Positions 1-8,095 of a stretch of 8,521 bases of DNA are shown here, piece after piece. The stretch spans positions 1-8,521 of the forward strand of contig BBFD01000179.1 of assembly GCA_001313065.1 (NCBI GenBank). Direction: 5' to 3'. The notes beneath the pieces are model-generated. The model was not told the DNA's origin. It saw nothing but the letters and a program-made list of their open reading frames with translations, and searched no databases. A program made the translations under genes and the position numbers. The stretch is from Silvimonas sp. JCM 19000 (lineage in GTDB: Bacteria > Pseudomonadota > Gammaproteobacteria > Burkholderiales > Chitinibacteraceae). The stretch's first letter is position 1. The number at the start of each line of letters is the position of its first letter.

Positions 1-397
1 TGTGGCGCCCTGGCGCATTGCGCTTTACCCACGTGGCCGGGCAAGCGCACCCGGCTTGTCTGGTGCCGATTCCGCTGCATGCGGCGCGCTGGCGCGAGCG
101 CGGTTACAACCAGAGTGCCGAGATTGCCCGGGTCTGGGCCAAGGCTCTCGATCTGCCGCTGCGCGGTGATTTACTCCAGCGCACCCGCGACACGCCACAT
201 CAAACCGGGGCGCGTGGGCAAGCCCGACGTCGTAATCTGCGCCAGGCTTTGTCTGCGGCGGCGACGTGCGCGGCCTGCATATCGTGCTGGTCGACGATGT
301 CATGACCACCGGCAGCACCTTGCATGCCGCCGCGCGGTGTTTGCGGCAGGCGGGCGCGGCGCGCGTGGATGCCTGGGTGCTGGCGCGTACCTTGTGA
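1..397 (+). CDS. comF: ComF family phosphoribosyltransferase, 5'-truncated, frameshifted
   Basis: This is the C-terminal part of a ComF/GntX-type protein, a family with a type I phosphoribosyltransferase fold linked to DNA uptake in competent bacteria; the substrate is not known here. The first part reads in the frame of base 3 and shows VPIPLHAARWRERGYNQ, the typical ComF PIPL..R...RGYNQ signature, then RDTPHQTG and RRRNLRQA. The reading then has to move by one base at the T run 248-250. Adding one T gives RNLRQAFVCGGDVRG and leads into VLVDDVMTTGSTL, the PRPP-binding motif with its two acidic residues, then ARVDAWVLARTL and a TGA stop at 395-397. The upstream cysteine-rich zinc-binding half lies outside the window. 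The single-base loss looks like a sequencing error rather than real decay, because everything on both sides is conserved. It is convergent with the downstream esterase and ends just before a strong terminator. Confidence 0.9.
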
Positions 398-410
398 GGC
401 CACGCCATAT

Positions 411-443
411 AAAAAAAGGCGACCCTGCGGTCGCCTTTTTTTT
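411..443. terminator. Bidirectional Rho-independent terminator
   Basis: Seven A (411-417), a perfect 7-bp stem GGCGACC (418-424) / GGTCGCC (429-435) closed by the tetraloop CTGC, then eight T (436-443). A-tract and T-tract flank the stem symmetrically, so it can end comF on the + strand (stop at 397) and the esterase on the - strand (stop at 468). Position between two convergent genes supports dual use. Confidence 0.93.
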
Positions 444-467
444 GCCTCCTCCACCTACTGCTTTTTT

Positions 468-1576
468 TTATTTGGGAATAACCGCCATCACCTGGCTAGC
501 AGCCAGTGCAGCCCAGATCTTGTGCGCGGCATTGGTCGGGTGCACGCCATCGGCAAACAGATATGTGCTGTCGGCATTGGCGGCCACCAGCGTGCTGGTG
601 GTACATGTCATGGCGCTCAGCGAGCCATTCAGCGTGCTGTTACATGCAGGCGTGGTCACATTGCTCAGACCATAGGTTGCGGGAGACGCCACCACATTGG
701 TCAGCATGGCCGAGACATCAAACACTTGTACATTCAGCTTGTTGGCAGTGATGGCATTGGCCACGGCGGTGTTGTAGGCCGTAGTCAATTGCGCGGCCAG
801 ACCGTTGCCGGTGGTGCCGACGGCCGCCACCGAGAACGCCGGGGTCAGCGCCAGGTTAGGCACGTTTGCATAAACGATATTGGTCGCGCCCAGGGCTTGC
901 AGACGGCCCAGTTGCGTCACCATGCCGGTGGCAGCAGCGCCGACCACGGCGGTCGCATTGGCAGCCTGGGTGGGATCAGCCGCAACCTTCTGGGCAAAGT
1001 TGATCAGATCGTTGGCGCCGCCATCGATCAGGATCAGTTGGTGGCTGTTAAAGCTGGTGCGATCGGCCACGTATTGGTCGATCTGCGTCTTGACCGACAG
1101 CGCGGTGGCCAGTTGCACCGTGGTGCCTGCCGGCAGGCCCAGGGTGGAACCATCCACCTTGCCGCCATTGGCCGGGTCGGTCTGCACGGTGGCAGCGCCT
1201 TGCGCATAGCTGGTGCCGCCGAGCTTGACGATACGGTCCGGGTAGCCGTGCCGACCAGGCCCCAATCCACACGTTCATACGGTTGCAGGAAGAAGCCATA
1301 AGCCAATGCCAGGTAGGATGCCCACGTGGTACCTGGCTTGGTGGTAAACGGCAGACCGGCGTAATTGTCGTTGGTCGTATCCGTATCCAGCAGCGTCGGG
1401 TTATAGGTGCCCACGTCGCTCAGGCTGTCGCCGAACGAAACGACTTCGGTGATATTGGCGGTCGATGTAACCGGTGCGGCTACGCCGGCGTTACCGCTGC
1501 CGTCGTCACCGCCACAAGCTGCCAGCAACAGGGCCGAAATGACGGCGCTGAGCGTGCCGATACCATTGATGCGCAT
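468..1576 (-). CDS. SGNH/GDSL-family esterase/lipase lipoprotein, frameshifted
   Basis: This is a predicted secreted serine esterase anchored as a lipoprotein. The start ATG at 1576-1574 follows a good ribosome-binding site. The first 21 residues are a short lipoprotein signal, MRINGIGTLSAVISALLLAAC, with lipobox LAAC and Cys21, followed by a Gly/Asp-rich linker. SGNH block I is VVSFGDSLSD with nucleophile Ser51; block II is the region GGTSYAQG (about 120-127); block III is GGANDL with Asn189; block V is DGVHP with Asp343 and His346, the rest of the catalytic triad. One base is missing at the G run 1240-1242. Restoring it turns the break into GTATPDRIVKLGG and gives exactly 370 codons (369 residues plus stop), a normal length for this group. 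Substrate cannot be read from sequence; lipid, acyl or polysaccharide acetyl esters are all possible. It appears monocistronic, with a terminator 25 bases after its stop. Confidence 0.9.
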
Positions 1577-1582
1577 ATGCCT

Positions 1583-1588
1583 CTCCTT
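1583..1588 (-). promoter_or_regulatory. Ribosome-binding site of the esterase gene
   Basis: Read on the - strand this is AAGGAG, six bases (AGGCAT) before the ATG at 1576. It fixes the start there rather than at upstream in-frame ATGs (for example at 1678), and the chosen start places a clean lipoprotein signal at the N-terminus. Confidence 0.85.
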
Positions 1589-1865
1589 CTTACAGATTCG
1601 TGTTCTGGTTGTGGTCCAGCGTGATGCGTCGTTGCGCATCGCAGAGTGTACCGTTCTTGTAATCATCGATACCCGCACTACGCAATGCAGCGTAGCCAGC
1701 CGATACCAAATGCAACAATAAGCAGTTTCACCAACCGCGCCGTTTCAGGCTACAGCCCGCTCTGTGACTGGTTTTTTTCTGCAGACTACCGGCGCTTTGG
1801 CTAGCCGGTAATCTACTTTAGTTTGCAATATGCGGTCACGATAAAACGAATGTTTGTTTCTCTAA

Positions 1866-1882
1866 CTACACACTCTGTGTAG
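1866..1882. repeat. Small inverted repeat after tamB
   Basis: A perfect 7-bp inverted repeat CTACACA-CTC-TGTGTAG begins 16 bases beyond the tamB stop. On the - strand it is followed by TTAGAG, a poor U tract, so it is at most a weak terminator or transcript-end hairpin. Confidence 0.4.
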
Positions 1883-1897
1883 CGGCGTAGCGCTGCA

Positions 1898-4800
1898 TCA
1901 CCATGGCAACGTATCAAAATTGATGTTGTAGCTGGCATCCAGCGTGCTCTCGTAAGCGCCAAACCGCGTGATCAATGACCATTTGCGCGACAAGCGCAAA
2001 GTCAGCTTGATGGCGTCTTCCAGCCCGTCCAGGCTTTTCTCGAAGGCAATCGACACCTTTTCGCTAAGTCGCTTACCCACCGATACCACTTGCGAGGTGG
2101 TGCCATCGGCATGCTTATCGGTGCTGACCCCGATCTCATCGATGCCGATTTCGCCGAGCATTTGCTGACCTATGCCGTCCCCGCCGCCGTTACCGGCCAA
2201 CAGCCCGTTGATGGCCTGCACCATCACGGCCGCGTCGCCCTTGTCCATCGAGTCGGTGCCGTGACCAAACAACAGCCACGACAGCTTTTCGTTATCGGAC
2301 AGCGCCGTCTCGGAATACAGACTCACGCGCGGCGCATTGGCGGTGCCCTTGACCGCAACGCCCACTTCCACCGTACCGCCACGGCGCATGGCCAGGATAT
2401 CCAGGCCGGGATTATCCAGCGGCCCGGCAAAGCTCAAGATGCCGCGTTCGATGGTCAGGTTCTGCCATAGGCCGCGTATTTGCCGCTTTCCACGCTGACC
2501 GTGCCGTGGCCCGATAGCGACTGGTTGGGGCTGGCGCGCAGACGCAAAGCGCCGATCAGTTTGGCGTCGATGCCGTAACCCTTGAAGGTGAAGTCATCGC
2601 CCAGATCGACATCAAACTGCAGCGCAGTCAATGCCACGTTCGACTTCGTTTCTTTTTTTTGCGCGCCCGCAATCACCACGTCGTCCGACAGATGCGGCTC
2701 GCCGCTGGCCTGATAGCGCACCATGCCGTGATCGGCGCGCAGATTGCCCTTGATCGAAATGCCGTCCTTGTCATAGCCGAGCAAACCCTTGCCCGACACG
2801 ATCATCTGCATATCCGGCTTGTTGATCAGCGTTAGTTTGTCTGCCACCACATTGGCTTTGGCGTTAGGCCCTTCCTTGCCGATGTCCAGCGTGCCGTCGG
2901 CCATCAGCGTGCCGCTGCCGCCATGGAACAAAAAAACTGTTTGAGCGTAACGCGGTTATCCAGCATCACCATCTGTACCGCGCCATCGGTCAGCGCCAGG
3001 CCGCTGGCACTGTCGCGGATTGCCAGCTTGTTGCCGTTGACCGCGCCGCTGACCACAGGGCGATCCAGCGTGCCGGTGCGGTGTACATCAAACGCCAGAT
3101 TGCCAGCCAGTTGCAGCGTGCTGCTGATCAGCGGGGCCAGCTTGTCCAGCTTCTCGACATCACCGGCTGCATTGATATTCAGCGGGGCACTGGGCGAGAT
3201 CGCCTTGTCATGCCAATCGATCTGGGTGTCGCCGTCGATTTTGACGGTGCCAAAGCGGTCGCTCACAATCTGGCCGTTCAGGCCACGCGTGATTGCCGGG
3301 CCTGGGCGTGCAGGGCCAGTGCGGTCAGATAGAACGGTTGCGGCACGCCACCCAGCAGTTTCAGATCGCCGCTGTCGCGTTGCAGATCAACCGTACCATC
3401 CAGCGTATCGCTGCCGCGCAACTGCCAGCGCCCGCTCAGTATCATGTCGCTGCCGATGTTTTTTTGATGCCCGCCAACGCCAGATATTCGGCCACCGGCA
3501 CCTGACTGATTTCGCCCGCCGTATCGAGTTGTGCGCCGCTCATCTTCAGCCGCGCGATATGGATCTGGCCGGCGCCGACGGCGATGCGGGTATCGCCGAG
3601 GCCGATTACATCGGCGCCAGCGGTCAGCGTGGTGGGCGCCAGCAGCTTGATATTCAACAGGCTCTGCGCCTGTAGTTCTTCCACCCGGCCACTCCAGCGC
3701 CACATCTCGTCCAGCCCCCCGGCCGCCGCCAGATTGGCACTTAGCGTCTGCGACTGGTACAGGCCGTTTACCTGCAGCGCCAGTTTGTGCGCGCCGCGCG
3801 TACCCTGCAGATTGAAATGCAGGGCCTTGATATTGGCGTTAAAGCTTGCGCATCGGCCAGTTCGATATCGGCGTGGATCGGGCTATTCAGATCGGGGAAC
3901 AAGCGCGCATCCACTTTGGCGCTGCCGATTTGCACGCCATACGGCGTATGCAGATTGCGCGCCTGCAACTGGCCCTGGATTTCCGGCCGCTTGAAGCCGC
4001 CCTGCAGCGCCACGTCGCCGTTGACTTCACCGGCAAAGCCACCGCCGATATCCGCCAGCCGATTGGCCGCGATATGCAATTGCATGCGGTCAGCCGCCTT
4101 ACCCAGCGCGCCCTTGGCATCTACCCGGTTGGCCCCGAGTTGCAGCCACAATCCCGGCGTAACCAGGCGCGTGGCATCCAGCTGCGCCACGCCCTGCCCG
4201 GCCAGCGCCTGGCCATTGAAACTGCTCTGCGCCAGCGTGTATTGCAGCTTGCCTTGCCAATGCGGCTGCAAGGCGCCCTCGGCGCTGAAATCGCCGCTGA
4301 TATTGCCCACTGGCGCGCTGACGTATTCGGCCGGATTAAAATTGCCCAGCTTGCCCTTGGCCTTGAAATCCTGTTTGCCATCCAGCGCAAATTCGCCGGT
4401 CAGGGCCACCGTGGCGCGACCGCGTTGCACATTCAGCTTGCGGATGGCCAGGCGGCGTTCGGTTTCGGGATGGAGCCAGCCAGATCGGCTTCGGCGTTGG
4501 TCTTGTAGCGCTGGTCGCTCAGTTTGGCCAGCACGTCCGGCGCTTTGTACGGGCCTTGAGCGCAATATCGCCACTGAGTCGGGTGGGCGGCTGATTCTTG
4601 ATCAGCGCAGCCACGTTCAGGTCTTTGAGCTTGAAGTGCGCATCCAGCTTGTCCTGGGCAAACTGGCCATCGCCACTGAGCGTGCCGCCCCCCAGCAAGC
4701 TGGCTTGCAGATTGGTCAGATCCAGCCGGTTGTTCGACACCGCAAAATGCGAGCTGATTTGCGTGACCGGTACCGCTTCCTGGTCCCAGGTGGCGGCAGC

Positions 4801-5738
4801 GGCGTTGCTGATCTGCACATCGCCATCGGCATGATCCTTGCCGCGCGGCACCAGCGTGATATTGGCCGACAGCGAAGCCTGGGGCAGCGTGGCCAGCAAT
4901 TGCTGCGGGTTAACGCGCTCGGCGCTGATGCGCGCCTGTTTGAGCATGGCGTAGCTGTATTCGGCAAAGACATCGGCGCGCAGCGACGCGCTGGCCTGGG
5001 CCACTTCGCTCTGCAGACGGGCTTGCACATTCAGATCGCGTAGCGCGCCATCAAGCTGCACGCCCGCCTGCATCGCCTTGCCATCCAGCACGCCGCGAAA
5101 CTGCAACTGGCCCAGCGTCTTGAAGGGAGCATCGCCATCCAGTTGCAGATCGGCCTCAAAGCGGCCGCGTGGAGTTAATAGCTGGTCGATGCTGAGCTTG
5201 TGGGTTTCGCCGTCGCTTTGCAGCGAGGCTTTGAGCGCGGTAAAGACCAGCGGGGTGCCGACGATTTCCAGCCGGGCCAGTTGCACATCATTGGCGCGGA
5301 TGGCAATCGGCAAGCGCAAGGATGTCGGTGGCGGCGAGGTCGGTTTGTTGGGCGGTTGCGGTTTGGTTGTGACATGCACCGAGCCGACATCAAGCGCATC
5401 GATGCCAACGCGCCGCTCCAGCAATTCCAGCGGTTTCCAGCGGAGCGAGGCGGTGTCGATGCTGACGTGCGCTTCGGGCGTGTCGACCACCACGTCGCTC
5501 ACTTGCAACTGACTATATAAAGAGCCGTCGAGCTTGCCGATGCTGACCACTTTGCTGGCCGCAGCCTGGCGCAACAGCCAGGCATGGCCGGACGCGGTGT
5601 CTATCCACCACGCGGCGCCACCCAGCGCCAGCGCCAACAGCAGCACCAGGCCGAGCAACAGTACCAGCGTATTGCGCAGCGGATGCCGTCGCCTGGGCTG
5701 CGGGGTGGCTGGGGCGGGGATGAGTCGTCGTCCAGCAT
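1898..5738 (-). CDS. tamB: TamB, translocation and assembly module inner-membrane subunit (frameshifted)
   Basis: TamB is the AsmA/YdbH-like bridge protein, anchored in the inner membrane and spanning the periplasm to TamA; it serves outer-membrane protein assembly and, by family knowledge, lipid transport. The ATG at 5738-5736 overlaps the tamA TGA as TGATG, indicating translational coupling. The N-terminus is acidic/proline-rich (MLDDDSSPP), then basic RRRHPLR, then one membrane anchor at about residues 24-46 (NTLVLLLGLVLLLALALGG). A long beta-repeat body follows, then the C-terminal DUF490/TamB domain (YAAYGQNLTIERG, LSFAGPLDNPGLDI, LLFGHG) ending NINFDTLPW. The frame breaks eight times, each repaired by adding one base: at 5702-5705, 4554-4555, 4467-4469, 3839-3843, 3459-3465, 3298-3300, 2930-2936 and 2464. 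Then 3841+8 = 3849 bases, exactly 1283 codons, 1282 residues, near the 1259 of E. coli TamB. Family assignment is firm; whether the breaks are real is doubtful. Confidence 0.92.
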
Positions 5739-7522
5739 CAGAACGCCATGCCCAAGGCAAAGTGGAAGCGGATTTTGCGGTCTTGCACGCCATAAGCCAG
5801 ATCGGCGCCGATCGAGCCCACCGGACTGATCCAGCGTGCGCCCACACCCACGCCGGTGCGGCCTTCCCAGGTCTGCCAGCTGTCAGCGGCGTCGCCATAG
5901 TCAACGAACACGGCGCCGCGCCAATCCTTGTACACGGGATGTTGGTATTCCGCACTGCTGGTGGCCAGCACGCGGCCGGGCACGATGGTGCCGTCATCGG
6001 CTTTGACGCCCAGAGCTTGATAGTCATAACCACGCACACTGCCGCTACCGCCGGCGCGGAACAGCCAGTCGGTGGGCACCCCGTCGGGATTACGCGCAAA
6101 GTTCTGCCCCAGTTCCAGCCGGCCCAGAAATATGCCGGTCTCGCCCACCGGGTAATACACCGAACCTTTGCCGTACAGACGCACAAAGGTCTGCGTCGAC
6201 AACAACTGGCCCGAGGCGCCACCGCCTTCCAGCTGCAGCACATTGCCGCGATGCGGATCGCGCTGGCTGTCCAGATCACGCCGCACCCATTTGTAATTGG
6301 CGGTCAGCGCATGTGGCGTATCAATCTGGCCGTCGCCCACGTCCCGGCGTTCGGCCTGGTATTCAATGGTGATGGTGCGATCAATATCGCGATCAGTGCG
6401 CGATTTGCTGAAGCCGCCTTTATAGGTGGTGGTGACCAGGCCTTGCACATCGCTGTGGTCGGCGTTGACGTAAAGCTTGTTGTTATAGCGTCGTCCTGTT
6501 TGGGGAAAGCCAGCTCGGTATTGAGCGATTGCTCCAGCTTCGTAGGTGGCCTTAGTGGTCCACACCCAGCCGCGATTCGCCACATTGTTATAGCGATAAT
6601 CAATCTGGCCGCGATAACGCGTGTTGGTGCTGTAACCGGCGGCCAGGCCCAGCTTCTGCAATGGCGCTTCCTGGATCGTAATATCGATCGGCGCGGTATA
6701 GGGCGGCTCGTCGCTCAGTTGGGTATCAACGATGGCGGTGGCCACCTGCGGAATGTCTTGCAGATCGCTCTGCAATTGCAGCAATTGATACCGCCGGTAT
6801 TCGTCGCCCGGATTCAAATGAATCTGATCACGCACGATCTGCTCCGGATAGCGCTGCATGCCGCTGATCTCGGCCTGACCATAGTGATAGAACGGGCCGC
6901 TATCCAGCACCATGGTCAGATCAACCACATTGGCTTTGGGATCGACCAGCGCCTGGCTCTCGCTGATATAGGCTGCGGCGTAACGCCGGTTCTGCAGCGC
7001 GGTAAGCGCGCGGCGCTTGTAGGCGTCCCATTGCGCTGGGTAAACACGCTGCCTTCTGTGAGCGCGGGGTCGGATTTGAGCCGCTGCAACAGATTGTCGC
7101 GATACGGCGGATCGTCGTTCACGGTGCCAGTCAGGCGGAAATCAATCTTGCGCACGGTGGCCACCGGGCCGGGATCCACCGTGACATCAACGCGGTAGTG
7201 CTCGCCGTCATGGTTAAGCGTGGCTTTGACCACAGGCGAAAAAATAGCCCTCGGTATTCAGCAGATTGGCGGCGTCTTGCGGGGTGCGGTCGACTGCGGC
7301 TTGCAGATCGTCCACCGCCAGATCTTTTTTTGTTTGCGCCAGCGATACACGTCGAGATAAGACTCAAGCAAATCGTCCACTTGTTTGGGCGCATTGATCT
7401 TGACGTCGTAGCTGTTGACGCGCGCTACGTCGTCGGCCCACCCCAGCATCGGCGCAGACACAGCAAGAACCAACAGACAGCGGCAGAAGAGCGCAGGCAA
7501 AGGCAGGAATCCGGGACGGCAT
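5738..7522 (-). CDS. tamA: TamA, Omp85-family outer-membrane assembly factor (frameshifted)
   Basis: TamA is the outer-membrane barrel of the translocation and assembly module, an Omp85/BamA relative with three N-terminal POTRA domains. Visible parts: signal peptide ending near LGWA before DDVARV; POTRA-like stretches (LLESYLDVYRWRKQK, NLLNTEGYFSPVVKATL, GSVFTQRQWDAYKRRALTAL); then the barrel with SVRGYDYQALG, the conserved VRGY/F loop-6 motif, and a C-terminal aromatic strand IRFHFALGMAF ending in Phe, as in outer-membrane barrels. Frame breaks lie at 7325-7331 (A lost on the coding strand), 7239-7244 (opposite sign), 7033 (C lost), and a compensating pair near 6541 and 6499-6505. Corrected length is about 587-595 residues; E. 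coli TamA has 577. The start is unclear: ATG at 7522 is out of frame with the signal peptide unless another shift lies between, while TTG at 7500 is in frame but has no ribosome-binding site. tamB follows directly. Confidence 0.9.
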
Positions 7523-7535
7523 CAGTCAAGCCGCT

Positions 7536-7564
7536 ACTGTACCGAAGTGCATGCGTGTGGTGAA
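7536..7564 (-). promoter_or_regulatory. tamA: Possible tamA promoter
   Basis: On the - strand TTCACC (7564-7559), a 17-base spacer and TACAGT (7541-7536) match a sigma-70 promoter at 4 of 6 positions in each box. Transcription would begin near 7529, only a few bases before the ATG at 7522 and about 29 before the TTG at 7500. Such half-matches are common by chance, so this is tentative. Confidence 0.22.
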
Positions 7565-7656
7565 CAATGCTGGTGGGATATTTGTGCAAGGCAGTGATGC
7601 AATAGCGAATTCAGCATGGCGAAAGCGGCACGCAGGATGCTTGCAAAGCGACGGGC

Positions 7657-7708
7657 AAAAAAAATAGCCCGTTGGTCAGTAGCGCTTACGCGTTAACTAG
7701 CCACGGGC
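7657..7708 (-). terminator. Terminator-like hairpin on the - strand
   Basis: Read on the - strand: GCCCGTGG (7708-7701), a loop of about 25 bases that itself contains short complementary pieces, CCAACGGGC (7675-7667) and then TATTTTTTTT (7666-7657). The arms pair over 8 bp with one bulged base. A second arm, GCCCGT, directly after the T tract (7656-7651) can also pair with ACGGGC, giving an alternative fold. It would end a - strand transcript that starts to the right, well before tamA begins. Confidence 0.55.
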
Positions 7709-7815
7709 ATAGAGGATGGAGGAGTCGATAAAGCTTACGGCTTGCGCCGTATTTCTAAGCCTAGGAGAGCTTAAAAAAGAGGTTGCGCGCTCAGCGCTAC
7801 CGGTGTTTTCCACTT

Positions 7816-7828
7816 GCGTTTCAAACGC
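7816..7828. repeat. Perfect short inverted repeat GCGTTT-C-AAACGC
   Basis: Two 6-base arms around a single C. It has the form of a dimeric-regulator operator and lies inside the intergenic region, but no regulator gene is present in the window to link it to. Confidence 0.3.
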
Positions 7829-8060
7829 CGATCCATGGGCCGTAATGTACGACAACTACAAAAAAAATGGTGCAAGCGTTTATGTAGGTTAACTACGTTA
7901 TATTTTCATTACCAACCGTCATATAACTACAACAATGTACGGGCAAACCCTGATATTCGTTACGTTTCTTCACGTAGCTCGCACTGCAACATACAAAACG
8001 GTAGGTGTAGCAATACTACCCCCTCCCTGCCCGCGCGCCCCGCGACGGCGCACGTTTTCA

Positions 8061-8095
8061 GCCGTGGCGCACCCGGCCGGTGCGGCATTTTTTTT
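8061..8095 (+). terminator. Terminator-like hairpin on the + strand
   Basis: Stem CGCACC (8068-8073) / GGTGCG (8079-8084) with loop CGGCC, one mismatch and a further G-C pair below, then A and eight T (8088-8095). The form is that of an intrinsic terminator reading rightward, yet no + strand gene is recognisable upstream in the window. It therefore suggests an unannotated short + strand transcript beginning somewhere between about 7720 and 8050. Confidence 0.5.

Larger units (their letters stand above)
1577..1897. other. Non-coding gap between tamB and the esterase gene
   Basis: No protein gene is seen in these 321 bases. Apart from the esterase ribosome-binding site, they hold two inverted repeats: CTACACA / TGTGTAG (1866-1872 and 1876-1882, 3-base loop) just downstream of the tamB stop, and TACCGGC / GCCGGTA (1787-1793 and 1804-1810, 10-base loop). 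Neither is followed by a convincing T tract on the - strand, so I do not call a terminator for tamB. The esterase promoter must lie here or upstream, but I saw no good -35/-10 pair. Confidence 0.6.
7657..7911 (-). ncRNA. Candidate structured small RNA, unknown family
   Basis: The - strand between a weak promoter and the 7657 terminator has several stacked hairpins and no protein gene. The clearest is TACGGC-GCAA-GCCGTA (7751-7736), a perfect 6-bp stem capped by a GNRA tetraloop, which is typical of folded RNA. Next to it is TAAGC/GCTTA (7773-7769 with 7760-7756, 8-base loop). GTAGCGCT (7800-7793) and AGCGCTAC (7686-7679) could pair at long range, competing with the terminator stem. A weak promoter is TTGCCC (7946-7941), 17 bases, TATGAC (7923-7918), which would start the RNA near 7911 and make it about 255 nt. 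I looked for the hallmarks of 6S, RNase P, SRP and tmRNA and did not see them. Both existence and 5' end are inferred. Confidence 0.25.

Noticed and set aside
2930..2936. Programmed ribosomal frameshifting at the A7/T7 runs of tamA and tamB
   Set aside because: Shifts are too many, also occur at C/G doublets, and affect four unrelated genes; no family precedent for TamA/TamB that I know of.
3787..5043. Long + strand open frame opposite tamB
   Set aside because: It is an antisense shadow; the - strand reads as TamB on both sides of and across it once single bases are restored.
5534..7198. Very long open frame on the + strand opposite tamA
   Set aside because: It is the antisense shadow of a GC-rich gene; its translation has no recognisable domain, while the - strand shows Omp85 motifs.
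7667..7708. Integron attC-like site (GTTAAC with imperfect inverted arms)
   Set aside because: The R' and R'' core boxes do not match, there is no cassette structure around it, and the T tract fits a terminator better.
7941..8010. Pieces resembling the c-di-GMP-I riboswitch (GGGCAAACC and GGTAGGTG..ACTACC on the + strand)
   Set aside because: The essential ACGCAAAGCC core between them and the tetraloop-receptor part are absent, and the order and spacing of stems do not fit.
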